Source: Flavobacterium sp. YJ01
GTDB taxonomy: Bacteria; Bacteroidota; Bacteroidia; Flavobacteriales; Flavobacteriaceae
Length of the DNA stretch: 64,000 nt
Assembly (NCBI RefSeq): GCF_029320955.1
Contig: NZ_CP119757.1
Location: forward strand, 2,976,001 to 3,040,000
Direction: 5' to 3'
The notes below the pieces were generated by a model, which was not told where the DNA came from, did not search any database, and saw only the letters and a list, made by a program, of their open reading frames with translations. How positions within the stretch are numbered: position 1 is the stretch's first letter; the number at the start of each line of letters is the position of its first letter. Of the stretch, positions 33,525-43,041 are shown one piece after another. The position numbers and the translations under genes were made by a program.

Positions 33525-34892
33525 TTAAAAACTCCATCCTCCGCCCAAAGCTTTATACAACTGAACCATAGAACTTAATTGTTTTTGAGTTAATTGTGAA
33601 AGACTTAATTGCGCTTCAAATAAAGATCTTTGAGCATCTAGGACTTCCAAGTACGAAACATAACCGTTATAATATCTTGCATTAGATAAATCGTAATTTT
33701 TCTGTGCAGCAACGACTTGTCTATTTCGCGCGGTCCATTCTTCTTTGAACATGGCTGTATTTTGAAGTGAGTTTTCAACTTCTGCAATGGCAGTTAGATA
33801 TGTTTTCTGAAAGTTGAACTTCATTTCTTCGGCTAATTTTCTGTTGTAATCCACTCGACGTTTGTTTTTTCCGAAATTGAAAATTGGTCCAGTAATTCCG
33901 CCGCCAACATTTTGAATATAAGAGCCATCATTAAATAAATCACTAATCATAATGTTGGTAAAACCAACAATTGCCGAAATATTAAAGGATGGATATCGCA
34001 TAGCTTGCGCAACGCCAATTCTTTCAAACGAAGCTTTATATAAATATTCCTGACGTTTCACATCAGGCCTATTTTCTAATAAAGCGGATGGAACCGAAGT
34101 TGGAAATTCAGCTAGAATTAATAATTCGCTATTAGTTTTTCCTCTCGGAATAGCTTGCGGAACTTGTCCAATTAAAACAGAAATTGCATTTTCTAGAGCC
34201 GTAATCTGTCTTTTGATTAGTGGAATATTCGCTTCGGCAATGGCAACTTGCTGTTCGATTTGTACTTTGTCCAATTCCGCAACATAACCGCTCATAAAAC
34301 GTTCGTTGATGATGTCGTAAGCTTTTTGTCTAGTTTCTAAAGTATGAATTGTAATTTCCAATTGATTGTCAAAATCACGTAATTCAAAGTATGAAATGGC
34401 AATATTGCTTACTATAGTGGATAAAATTACTTTTCTTGCCTCATCGGTGGCTAAAAGTTCATTTTGCAAAGCCTTTTTCTGATGGCGGTATTTTCCCCAG
34501 AAATCCAATTCCCAAGACATATTTGCCAATGCCGTTGAAGGCCATTGGAATGTTTGGGCGCTATTAACCTGACCAGAATATTGAAAAGAAGGAAATAAGT
34601 CAGCTTTTGCCATTCCGAGATTGGCCTGTACTTGTTCTAAACGCGCAATAGCAATTTTAAGATCATAATTATTCTGGATTCCTTTTTCGATTAAACCAAT
34701 TAAAACATCATCGTTAAATATCGATGACCATTTTATAGTAGTAACCGATTTTGTAGTGTCAGCAGGCTGATTGCTATATCGAAAAGAATGCGCCTGAGGC
34801 TGTTCTGGTTTAACATATTTTGGTCCGACCATACATCCGTAAGGAAAAACAGCTATCAAAAAGAGCGCTAAAAGTATCTTTAGGGTTTTCAT
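33525..34892 (-). CDS. Outer-membrane efflux lipoprotein (TolC/OprM/NodT type)
   Basis: 455 residues. Lipoprotein signal (AVFPYGC, C20) as in OprM-like factors. Repeated outer-membrane efflux domain with long helices (about 60-250 and 270-450), including LENAISVLIGQVP and LSNARYYNGYVSYLEVLDAQ. Forms the outer-membrane exit duct of the RND system. It overlaps the RND gene by 4 bases, so translation is coupled. Third and last gene of the operon. Confidence 0.93.
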   Translation of the reverse strand: MKTLKILLALFLIAVFPYGCMVGPKYVKPEQPQAHSFRYSNQPADTTKSVTTIKWSSIFNDDVLIGLIEKGIQNNYDLKIAIARLEQVQANLGMAKADLFPSFQYSGQVNSAQTFQWPSTALANMSWELDFWGKYRHQKKALQNELLATDEARKVILSTIVSNIAISYFELRDFDNQLEITIHTLETRQKAYDIINERFMSGYVAELDKVQIEQQVAIAEANIPLIKRQITALENAISVLIGQVPQAIPRGKTNSELLILAEFPTSVPSALLENRPDVKRQEYLYKASFERIGVAQAMRYPSFNISAIVGFTNIMISDLFNDGSYIQNVGGGITGPIFNFGKNKRRVDYNRKLAEEMKFNFQKTYLTAIAEVENSLQNTAMFKEEWTARNRQVVAAQKNYDLSNARYYNGYVSYLEVLDAQRSLFEAQLSLSQLTQKQLSSMVQLYKALGGGWSF

Positions 34893-37800
34893 TGTTCTTC
34901 TGTTTTAGGTTGATCAGTTTCTTTAGATTTTTTCTTTCCGAATGTTTCAATAAAAACAAATAACACCGGAATTAAACAAACTCCCAAAATGGTCGCCACG
35001 AGCATTCCGCTAAAAACAGTCATTCCCATAACTTTTCTTGCTTGTGCTCCAGCTCCAGTTGCAGTTAACAGCGGAACAACTCCTAAAATAAAAGCAAAAG
35101 CCGTCATCAAAATAGGGCGGAAGCGAAGTTTTGCAGCGTACAAAGCAGCATCTTTTGCAGGCATTCCTTTTTCATATTCTTCTTTGGCAAATTCTACAAT
35201 CAGAATGGCATTTTTAGCTGCTAATCCGATTAACATTACCAATCCGATTTGAGCAAAAACATTATTTACATAATCAGGACTTAGCAATCTACAAATGTAT
35301 AAACCAAGAAAAGCTCCAAAAACGGCAAATGGCGTTCCGAGTAAAACACTGAAAGGGAGTTTCCAGCTTTCGTATTGCGCGGCGAGAATTAAAAACACGA
35401 AAAGTAGCGCCATAAGAAAAACGGTATTTCCTTTTCCTTCGGCTTGTTTTTCCTGATAACTCATATTTGCCCATTCGTAACCCATTCCTGCGGGAAGAAC
35501 TTTTGTTGCCGTTTCCTGCAAAGCATTCATGGCTTGCGCCGAAGTAAATCCGGGAGCGGGCGTTCCTCCAATTTCGGCTGCACGATACAAATTGAAACGT
35601 GTTGTAAATTCGGGACCGCTTACTTTTCGGATTGTGGCAATACTCGAAATCGGAATCATTTTGTTGTCTTTGCTCCGAACAAATATCTTATTAATGTCCT
35701 CGGGATTTACGGTATAACTCGGATCTGCCTGAAGCAATACGATATATTGTCGACCAAATTTGTTGAATTCATTAATGTATTGTCCTCCTAAACTGGCACC
35801 AATGGCGATATTAACATCAGATAAAGAAAGATTCAATTCAGTGACTTTTTCTCGATCGATGTCTAAACTAATCTGTGGCACATTTGGATTAAAAGTCGTT
35901 CGAATTGTTCCAATTTCTGGTCTCTTTTTGGCTTCGGCCATGAATTGTTGTGCATTTTCAAAAAGATATTGCGGTGTATTTCCTTCCCGATCCTGAAGCA
36001 TCATCGAGAATCCTGCCGCATTTCCGATTCCGGTAATTGGCGGAGGACCAAAGGCAAAAACCGTTGCTTCGGGAATTCCGAAAACTACTTTTCCATTGAC
36101 TTCTTTTAGAATTTGAAAAACGTCTTGTTCCCGTTCTTTCCATTCTTTTAAAGCAACAAAGAAAAATCCGTTGTTGGTTGCCACCGAGTTTTTGATTAAA
36201 CTAAATCCAGCAACCGAAGTATAATATTCAACACCTTGATTTTGTGAAAGAATATGCTCTACTTTTTGAATTACTTTTCCTGTTCTTTCTAAAGAAGATG
36301 CGCCAGGAAGTTCAATATTCACAAACATGTATCCTTGATCTTCTTCGGGTACAAAACCGCCTGGAATTTTTCCTCCCAAGAGAATAATTGCTCCAACAAC
36401 TATTCCGATAAAGATTAAGCTTCGTGCCGTTTTTTTAATTAGAAAACCAGAAAAGCCAGTGTATTTATTAGTGAATTTTCCAAATTTATCATTAAACCAA
36501 CCGAAGAATTTTCCGAGCCAGCCTTTTGCTTCTTGATTGGGTTTTAATAAAAGGGAACATAAGGCTGGACTTAAAGTTAAAGCGCTTAATGCAGAAAAAA
36601 TTACAGATATAGCAATAGTTATGGCAAATTGTTGATACAATCTTCCTGTAATTCCCGGTGTTAAAGCAACTGGAATAAACACGGCGGTCAATACAATCGC
36701 AATGGCAATTACAGGTCCCGAAACTTCTTTCATGGCTTGATTGGTAGCTTCTCGCGGAGACATTCCGTGTTCGATATGATGCATCACGGCTTCAACAACG
36801 ACAATGGCATCATCGACGACAATTCCAATCGCCAAAACTAGTCCTAAAAGCGAAAGTACATTTATGGAAAATCCGAGTAAAGGAAAAAGCATAAAAACCC
36901 CAATGAGCGAAACAGGAACCGTTAAAAGCGGAATTAAAGTCGCACGCCAGTTTTGTAGAAAGATAAAAACCACGATGATTACTAGAATAATGGCTTCGAT
37001 CAAAGTGTGCATAATTTCGTTAATTCCTTCGGAAATGGCGAGAGTGGTGTCTAATGAAACACGGTATTTTAAATCCTGCGGAAATCTTTTGCTGAGTCTT
37101 TCGATCGTGTTTTTCACGTTTTCGGCCACTTCTAATGCATTAGAACCAGGCATTTGTTTGATTCCGATAGTTCCAGCTGGATTTCCATTCAATTTCGCAA
37201 TCGAAGCATAACTTTCTGTTCCTAAAGTTACCCTTCCAATATCTTTCAAACGAACCTGCTGATTGCTTATATTCGATTTTAAAATGATATTTTCAAAATC
37301 TTCTGGATTTACCAGACGATCTTTTAGCATTACATTGTAAGTAAACTCATTGTTTTCGGTTGCAGGCGGAGCACCAAATTTTCCACCAGGCGCAATGGCA
37401 TTTTGATCTTGGATTGATCGTATAATATCAGGAACAGTCAAGTTGTATTTGGCCATGATATCGGGTTTAACCCAAATTCGCATCGCGTAATTACTTCCTC
37501 CGTAAAGGGTAACTTCTCCAACTCCTTTAATACGCGCGAGAGCATCTACAATGTTGATATTGGCATAATTGGTTAGAAAATTTCCGTCGAAGGTTTTGTT
37601 GGGAGAATACAAGGACAAAATCAGCATCGGCATTGAGAGTGATTTTTTTGTGGTCACTCCCGTCGTTTTAACGTCGTTTGGAAGTTTGTTGGTTGCTTCA
37701 TTAACACGGTTCTGAGTCAGCATGGTAGCGTTATCCAGATCGGTTCCCATATCAAATGTAATATTTAATGTCATACTTCCATCGCCTGTATTGGTGGATT

Positions 37801-38035
37801 GCATGTAAAGCATGTTTTCAACTCCATTTACTTTTTGCTCGATCGGCGTAGCAACGGCCTGCTCAACGTTTAAGGCATTTGCACCACGATAACTCGTTGA
37901 AACTTGTACCAAAGGCGGTGCAATTTCAGGATATTGAGCAATTGGTGTTGAAAGGACAGAAAGACCTCCAATTAAAACAATGAAAATGGAGAGAACAATA
38001 GCAACGATTGGTCTGCGTACAAAGAAATTATCCAT
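34889..38035 (-). CDS. RND efflux transporter, hydrophobe/amphiphile (AcrB/MexB-like)
   Basis: 1048 residues, the size of AcrB. The N-terminal DNFFVRRPIVAIVLSIFIVL membrane helix, two large periplasmic loops, and the proton-relay segment LGLVLAIGIVVDDAIVVVEAV with the DD pair in the fourth membrane helix are visible. The second half repeats the pattern (LMIGLAAKNAILIVEFAKEE). Exports hydrophobic compounds in exchange for protons. Middle gene of a membrane-fusion protein / RND / outer-membrane protein operon. No regulator gene is adjacent. Confidence 0.96.
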   Translation of the reverse strand: MDNFFVRRPIVAIVLSIFIVLIGGLSVLSTPIAQYPEIAPPLVQVSTSYRGANALNVEQAVATPIEQKVNGVENMLYMQSTNTGDGSMTLNITFDMGTDLDNATMLTQNRVNEATNKLPNDVKTTGVTTKKSLSMPMLILSLYSPNKTFDGNFLTNYANINIVDALARIKGVGEVTLYGGSNYAMRIWVKPDIMAKYNLTVPDIIRSIQDQNAIAPGGKFGAPPATENNEFTYNVMLKDRLVNPEDFENIILKSNISNQQVRLKDIGRVTLGTESYASIAKLNGNPAGTIGIKQMPGSNALEVAENVKNTIERLSKRFPQDLKYRVSLDTTLAISEGINEIMHTLIEAIILVIIVVFIFLQNWRATLIPLLTVPVSLIGVFMLFPLLGFSINVLSLLGLVLAIGIVVDDAIVVVEAVMHHIEHGMSPREATNQAMKEVSGPVIAIAIVLTAVFIPVALTPGITGRLYQQFAITIAISVIFSALSALTLSPALCSLLLKPNQEAKGWLGKFFGWFNDKFGKFTNKYTGFSGFLIKKTARSLIFIGIVVGAIILLGGKIPGGFVPEEDQGYMFVNIELPGASSLERTGKVIQKVEHILSQNQGVEYYTSVAGFSLIKNSVATNNGFFFVALKEWKEREQDVFQILKEVNGKVVFGIPEATVFAFGPPPITGIGNAAGFSMMLQDREGNTPQYLFENAQQFMAEAKKRPEIGTIRTTFNPNVPQISLDIDREKVTELNLSLSDVNIAIGASLGGQYINEFNKFGRQYIVLLQADPSYTVNPEDINKIFVRSKDNKMIPISSIATIRKVSGPEFTTRFNLYRAAEIGGTPAPGFTSAQAMNALQETATKVLPAGMGYEWANMSYQEKQAEGKGNTVFLMALLFVFLILAAQYESWKLPFSVLLGTPFAVFGAFLGLYICRLLSPDYVNNVFAQIGLVMLIGLAAKNAILIVEFAKEEYEKGMPAKDAALYAAKLRFRPILMTAFAFILGVVPLLTATGAGAQARKVMGMTVFSGMLVATILGVCLIPVLFVFIETFGKKKSKETDQPKTEEQ

Positions 38036-38038
38036 AAT

Positions 38039-39193
38039 CTAGTTGTTTAGAGATGATGCAATCTGCTTTTTATCTTTGTCGGCAACATAAGGAACTGGAA
38101 CAACGGTTGATCCAGGCTGAATAAACTGATTGCCAATTATGGCGACTTTCTCGTCGGGTTTTAAGCCTTTTGTGATAATCCAGTCGACACCAATTTTTTG
38201 TCCGACTTCGACCATTCGGGTTTGAATGGTATTTTTATCGTCAATTATAGAAACCTGAAAAAGTCCCTGAATTTCAGTTACCGCTTTCTGCGGAACTACG
38301 ATAGCATCTTTTTGTGTTCTTAATAAAACACGGACTTTTGCGAATTGACCAGATCGTAACGTACCGTCTGGGTTAGGAAACTGCGCTTCAATAGTAACTG
38401 TTCCTGTTGTGGGATCAATTTTAGTGTCAGAAAAATTGAGACTTCCTTTTTCCGAATGGGTACTTCCGTCAGAAAGAATTAAGGCAAGATCGGTAATACG
38501 TTCTCCAGCTTTTACTTGTTTTTGATAACGAAGATAATCAGCTTCACTTACGGTAAACTGAACTCTAACTTTTTCTAGTTTGGAAACCGTATTTAGTTTA
38601 GAATCATTTCCAATTCGGGTAATATAATCGCCCAATCTGGCATTCGAGAGTCCGATAACGCCATCAATCGGAGATTTAATATCGCAATAGCTTCGTTCAA
38701 TCTGCTGATTTCTTAAACTGGCCTGAACGCTGTTTAAGTTGGAGCGTGCCGCTTTGTCTTTCGCGACAGCGGCATCTAATTCACGTTTACTAACGGCGTT
38801 CATATCTGCAAGCGGGCGGATTCTTTTTAGTTCTTCTTCGGCATTTACCAAATTACTTTGAGCGCCTGCAACTTGACCGCGAACTTGTTCTACTTTGGTA
38901 TCATATTCTAACGGATCGATGGTATATAAAAGCTGGCCTTTTTTCACCCTTTGACCTTCTTTAAAATGAATTCCGGTCAAGATGCCATCAACTCTTGCGA
39001 TTAATTCAATGTCTAAATCTCCAAAAGTCTGTCCCGCAAAATCTTTATAAATGGGGACGTCTTCACTTTTGACCGTGACAAATGGAGCCTGCATAGGAGG
39101 CGGAGCCTTGGGTTGCTCTTTTTTGCATGAAGTAGTTAAGGTTAAAAGGAAGAAGAGGGGAAGGATTGGTTTTGGTAGTTTTAAAGCATTCAT
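38039..39193 (-). CDS. RND membrane fusion protein (AcrA/MexA-like)
   Basis: 384 residues from ATG 39193 (the frame starts at a GTG two codons upstream). Lipoprotein signal ending TTSC (C23). Biotinyl-lipoyl-like half-domains around a coiled-coil hairpin (VRGQVAGAQSNLVNAEEELK to ARSNLNSVQASLRNQQIERS), then beta-barrel and membrane-proximal domains. Links the pump at 34889-38035 to the outer-membrane factor. First gene of the operon, 3 bases before the pump gene. Confidence 0.94.
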   Translation of the reverse strand: MNALKLPKPILPLFFLLTLTTSCKKEQPKAPPPMQAPFVTVKSEDVPIYKDFAGQTFGDLDIELIARVDGILTGIHFKEGQRVKKGQLLYTIDPLEYDTKVEQVRGQVAGAQSNLVNAEEELKRIRPLADMNAVSKRELDAAVAKDKAARSNLNSVQASLRNQQIERSYCDIKSPIDGVIGLSNARLGDYITRIGNDSKLNTVSKLEKVRVQFTVSEADYLRYQKQVKAGERITDLALILSDGSTHSEKGSLNFSDTKIDPTTGTVTIEAQFPNPDGTLRSGQFAKVRVLLRTQKDAIVVPQKAVTEIQGLFQVSIIDDKNTIQTRMVEVGQKIGVDWIITKGLKPDEKVAIIGNQFIQPGSTVVPVPYVADKDKKQIASSLNN

Positions 39194-39393
39194 AATCACA
39201 AATGTTAAAATTGTACCATATAAATTTAATCAAATTTTATAATGTATTGATAAACAGTAGATGTTTTTTATTAATGCAACTCATTTTATATAAAAACTAT
39301 CTGCGACTATAGATTTAAATAATCGTCCATTTTCTTGATTATGATTCCAAATATCAAGCGTTTTTATTGTTTTTAAAATTGAAAAGAAAGGCT

Positions 39394-39401
39394 TACCTTT
39401 G
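39394..39401 (+). promoter_or_regulatory. Possible -7 box for trhO
   Basis: TACCTTTG fits TAnnTTTG, ~66 bases before the trhO start. A TTG lies 12 bases upstream, shorter than the usual spacer. Confidence 0.45.
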
Positions 39402-39467
39402 CGCCCGAATTTATTCCATTTATAGATTCTTAATTAATTTATTTCTTAACTTAAAATTGTTTATAGC

Positions 39468-40826
39468 ATGCAACTGTATAACACTTTAAGCGCAGAAGAA
39501 AGAGCCATCATAATCGATGATGCCGGTAAACAACGACTAACGTTGTCTTTCTATGCGTATGCCAAAATTCAAGATCCACAAAAATTTCGTAACGATTTAT
39601 TCATTGCCTGGAATGCACTCGATGCTTTAGGAAGAATTTATGTTGCCCATGAAGGAATTAATGCTCAGATGAGTGTTCCTGCAGAAAATTTTGAAGCTTT
39701 TAGAGAAACGCTGGAAGCTTATGATTTTATGAAAGACATACGATTGAATGTTGCCGTAGAACAAGACGATCATTCCTTTTTAAAATTGACTATCAAAGTG
39801 CGACACAAAATCGTTGCAGACGGTTTAAACGATGATACTTTTGATGTAACTAATATTGGCGTTCACTTAAAAGCCAAAGAATTCAACGAAATCCTTGATG
39901 ATCCAAACACAATTGTAGTAGATTTTAGAAATCACTACGAAAGTGAAGTTGGACATTTTAAAGGTGCAATTACTCCAGATGTTGAGACTTTCAGAGAGAG
40001 TTTGCCCATTATCAACGAACAGCTTAAAGATCACAAAGACGATAAAAATCTGGTAATGTATTGTACTGGAGGTATTCGTTGCGAAAAAGCGAGCGCATAT
40101 TTCAAACACCAAGGTTTCAAAAACGTTTATCAGTTAGAAGGTGGAATTATCAATTACGCTAAACAATTGAAAGAAGAAGGTTTAGAAAGCAAATTCATTG
40201 GTAAAAACTTCGTATTTGATAATCGCTTAGGCGAAAGAATTACGGATGATATTATTTCACAATGCCATCAATGCGGAAAACCTTGCGACAATCACACCAA
40301 CTGCGAAAATGATGGATGTCATTTATTGTTTATTCAGTGCGATGATTGTAAAGCAGCAATGGAAAACTGCTGTTCTACAGAATGTCTTGAAATAATTCAC
40401 ATGCCTTTAGTAGATCAGGTTCGTTTAAGAACAGGTAAACAAGTTGGAAACAAAGTATTCAGAAAAGGAAAATCTGAAAATCTAAAATTCAAACACTCAG
40501 GAGAATTGCCAGAAACTGCTTTGGCAACAGCTCAAAAGCCAGCGGATATTCGTCAGAAAATAAAAGTAAAAAAAGTACTTCTTGGAAAAGCAGAACATTA
40601 TTATGTAAAAGCTCAGGTTGGACAATTTACTATAGAAAACCAAGAGTTAAACAGCGGTGATAAAATCTTAATTTCTGGTCCAACTACAGGCGATCAGGAA
40701 ATGGTTTTGAATAGAATCATTGTTAACGGAGCAGAAACTCAAACTGCTAAAATTGGGGATAAGGTTACTTTTGAAGTTCCTTTTCGTATTCGTTTGTCAG
40801 ATAAATTGTATAAAATTGTAAATTAA
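39468..40826 (+). CDS. trhO: tRNA uridine-34 hydroxylase TrhO (rhodanese family) with C-terminal extension
   Basis: Oxygen-dependent enzyme that forms 5-hydroxyuridine at tRNA wobble U34 (family knowledge from E. coli YceA). 452 residues, about 100 more than E. coli TrhO. N-terminal UPF0176-like domain (about 1-125), rhodanese domain with the active cysteine C199 in MYCTGGIRCEKASA, then a cysteine-rich zinc-type region (CHQCGKPC ... CDDC ... CCSTEC, about 268-315). The extra segment, about 368-452, is homologous to the C-terminal domain of TrhP at 41528-42769, with ~47 of 85 residues identical without gaps (KKV..GK..HY..KA.VGQF; PFRIR.SDKLYKIV). A RAYT gene follows 24 bases downstream. Confidence 0.93.
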   Translation: MQLYNTLSAEERAIIIDDAGKQRLTLSFYAYAKIQDPQKFRNDLFIAWNALDALGRIYVAHEGINAQMSVPAENFEAFRETLEAYDFMKDIRLNVAVEQDDHSFLKLTIKVRHKIVADGLNDDTFDVTNIGVHLKAKEFNEILDDPNTIVVDFRNHYESEVGHFKGAITPDVETFRESLPIINEQLKDHKDDKNLVMYCTGGIRCEKASAYFKHQGFKNVYQLEGGIINYAKQLKEEGLESKFIGKNFVFDNRLGERITDDIISQCHQCGKPCDNHTNCENDGCHLLFIQCDDCKAAMENCCSTECLEIIHMPLVDQVRLRTGKQVGNKVFRKGKSENLKFKHSGELPETALATAQKPADIRQKIKVKKVLLGKAEHYYVKAQVGQFTIENQELNSGDKILISGPTTGDQEMVLNRIIVNGAETQTAKIGDKVTFEVPFRIRLSDKLYKIVN

Positions 40827-40850
40827 CAGTTTTTTAAACTCTAATTTACA

Positions 40851-41285
40851 ATGTCACATTCTTTTACCAAATTATGGATTCACGCAATTTGGGCAACAAA
40901 AAATCGTAAGGAATTAATTGATTTTTCAATTGAGAAAAATGTGTATGATTATATTCACAATAAATTAATTGATTTAGATTGCCCTGTTAGAATCATTAAC
41001 GGAATGCCCGACCATGTACATGTTTTATTTTTATTAAATCCTAAAAAATCTCTATCAGATGTAATTCGTCAAGCGAAAGGAGGATCTTCTCATTGTATAA
41101 ATGGAGTAAATCTAATTCCTGAAAAATTCGCGTGGCAAACGGGTTACGCAGCTTTTGCAGTAAGCGAATCTCAATTAGATGTTGTTTACAATTACATCAA
41201 AAATCAAAAACAACATCATCTCAAAAAGAACGGACAGCAAGAGTTTGATGAATTTGTAAAATTACATGGATTAAATACACCATAA
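40851..41285 (+). CDS. REP-associated tyrosine transposase (RAYT, IS200-like Y1)
   Basis: 144 residues. Single-tyrosine HUH nuclease with H55-V-H57 in GMPDHVHVLF and the catalytic tyrosine in YNYIKNQKQHH (Y115 most likely). Relatives bind and cut REP palindromes as single-strand hairpins. The gene looks intact. Its own stop is followed within 40 bases by a pair of inverted palindromes (41321-41408), so gene and target occur together. It separates trhO from trhP. Confidence 0.9.
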   Translation: MSHSFTKLWIHAIWATKNRKELIDFSIEKNVYDYIHNKLIDLDCPVRIINGMPDHVHVLFLLNPKKSLSDVIRQAKGGSSHCINGVNLIPEKFAWQTGYAAFAVSESQLDVVYNYIKNQKQHHLKKNGQQEFDEFVKLHGLNTP

Positions 41286-41320
41286 AGATACACCCAAAAA
41301 ATACCACAATATATATAAGC

Positions 41321-41408
41321 ATAGCCCACGGTTTCAACCGTGGGAAACGTATTGTTGCGTAACGTTAAAGATTTGCATTGTGTACCCACGGTTGAAACCG
41401 TGGGCTAT
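41321..41408. repeat. REP-like palindrome pair after the RAYT gene
   Basis: 41321-41344 is ATAGCCCACGGTTTCAACCG plus TGGG and 41385-41408 is its inverse. Each is itself a CCCACGGTT..AACCGTGGG hairpin. The two form a larger inverted repeat, like a BIME, around a 40-base spacer. The pair is the obvious substrate for the adjacent RAYT. Confidence 0.85.
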
Positions 41409-41527
41409 GTTTAACAAAGACCGTGTAACGCTTTACAAATAATTTTTAAAAATATAGACTATGATATAAATCATAGGAATCTAATCTATACCCACATTAT
41501 TTTTGTCATTTGAATAATAAATCAAAA

Positions 41528-42769
41528 ATGACTATTACAAACAAAATTGAACTCATGTCTCCAGCTGGAGATTTTGAATCGCTTCAAGCTGCTTTAGATA
41601 ATGGCTGTGATTCTATATATTTTGGTGTGGAACAGCTTAACATGCGCGCAAGATCAACAGTTAATTTCACGATTGAGGATTTGAAAGAAATCGCCAATCG
41701 ATGCGAGAAAAAAAATGTTCGAAGTTATTTGACGTTAAACACCATTATTTACGATCACGATTTATCAGTTGTAAAAACATTATTAACCAAAGCCAAAGAA
41801 GCGAATATTACAGCGGTAATTGCTTCAGATCAAGCCGTAATTGCGATGGCAAAATCAATTGGAATGGAAGTTCATATTTCAACGCAATTGAATGTAACGA
41901 ATATTGAAACTATAAAATTCTACAGCTTATTTGCCGATACAATGGTTTTAAGCCGCGAATTAAGCTTACGCCAAGTAAAAAATATTACCGATCAAATTGA
42001 GAAAGAACAGATCAAAGGTCCAAACGGAAATTTGGTAGAAATCGAAATTTTTGGTCATGGAGCTTTGTGTATGGCGGTTTCTGGGAAATGTTACTTGAGT
42101 TTACACTCCAATAATTCATCTGCGAATCGCGGCGCATGCAAACAAAACTGCCGAAAAAAATATACCGTTATCGATCAGGAAACTGGTTTTGAAATTGAAT
42201 TAGACAACGAATACATGATGTCGCCAAAAGATTTGTGTACTTTGGATTTCTTAGATCAGGTTATTGATTCTGGAATTAAAGTTTTAAAAATCGAAGGAAG
42301 AGGACGTGCGCCAGAATATGTGGCAACGGTAACTAAAACGTATCGTGAAGCTATCGACTCATACTATGACGGAACTTTCTCAAAAGAAAAAACAACAGTT
42401 TGGATGAAAGCATTAGAAACGGTTTACAATCGCGGATTTTGGTCAGGATATTATCTTGGGCAAGAATTAGGCGAGTGGAGCGATATTCCAGGTTCAGCAG
42501 CTACGCAGAAAAAAGTGTATGTTGGAAAAGGAACACATTATTTCCCTAAAGCGGAGGTTGGACAGTTTAAAATAGAAGCTTACGATATTAAAATTGGAGA
42601 TAAAATTTTAGTTACCGGGCCAAGTACAGGCGCTCAGGAAATGATAATTGGTGAAATGTTTGTAAATGATGCCGCGGGAGAAAAAGCAACAAAAGGCGAT
42701 GATTGCAGTTTCAAATTACCATTTAGAATCAGAATGTCTGATAAACTGTATAAAATTGTTGATGCATAA
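41528..42769 (+). CDS. trhP: Peptidase U32 family tRNA hydroxylation protein TrhP (YegQ-like)
   Basis: 413 residues from ATG 41528 (a TTG six codons upstream is less likely). U32-family protein needed for prephenate-dependent 5-hydroxyuridine synthesis at tRNA U34 in E. coli. N-terminal barrel start ELMSPAGDFESLQAALDNG. The cysteines C181, C188, C204/C208 (GALCMAVSGKC, RGACKQNC) and C237 (SPKDLC) fit the family's [4Fe-4S] site. The C-terminal barrel (about 328-412) is shared with TrhO. The stop codon overlaps the ferredoxin start (TAATG), so the ferredoxin is probably a partner. Confidence 0.92.
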   Translation: MTITNKIELMSPAGDFESLQAALDNGCDSIYFGVEQLNMRARSTVNFTIEDLKEIANRCEKKNVRSYLTLNTIIYDHDLSVVKTLLTKAKEANITAVIASDQAVIAMAKSIGMEVHISTQLNVTNIETIKFYSLFADTMVLSRELSLRQVKNITDQIEKEQIKGPNGNLVEIEIFGHGALCMAVSGKCYLSLHSNNSSANRGACKQNCRKKYTVIDQETGFEIELDNEYMMSPKDLCTLDFLDQVIDSGIKVLKIEGRGRAPEYVATVTKTYREAIDSYYDGTFSKEKTTVWMKALETVYNRGFWSGYYLGQELGEWSDIPGSAATQKKVYVGKGTHYFPKAEVGQFKIEAYDIKIGDKILVTGPSTGAQEMIIGEMFVNDAAGEKATKGDDCSFKLPFRIRMSDKLYKIVDA

Positions 42770-42999
42770 TGGTTATTGTTACTTTACAAAGGGATAAATG
42801 TATCGGCTGTAATTACTGTGTCGAAATGGATCCTGTACATTTTCAAATGTCAAAAAAAGATGGAAAATCGGTTCTGATTCATTCGCAGAATGCAAAAGGC
42901 TTTTTTACATTGAAATCTACAAATCATACGATTGTTGAGAGTTGTGAATTAGCTGCAAAAGCTTGTCCGGTGAAGATTATTACGGTTAAGGAAATATAA
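42769..42999 (+). CDS. 4Fe-4S ferredoxin
   Basis: 76 residues. One [4Fe-4S] set: C11, C14, C17 (CIGCNYC), with a fourth cysteine in KACPV near the C terminus. Small one-cluster ferredoxin of the type that donates single electrons. ATG overlaps the trhP stop by one base, which argues for coupled expression and a role as electron donor to TrhP. That partner is inferred from position only. Confidence 0.85.
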   Translation: MVIVTLQRDKCIGCNYCVEMDPVHFQMSKKDGKSVLIHSQNAKGFFTLKSTNHTIVESCELAAKACPVKIITVKEI

Positions 43000-43037
43000 A
43001 AAAACCTATTTTGTATTGCTACAGAATAGGTTTTTTT
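42998..43037. terminator. Terminator after the ferredoxin gene
   Basis: AAAAAAACCTATT and AATAGGTTTTTTT arms with a TTGTATTGCTACAG loop, between convergent genes. Confidence 0.88.
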
Positions 43038-43041
43038 AATT

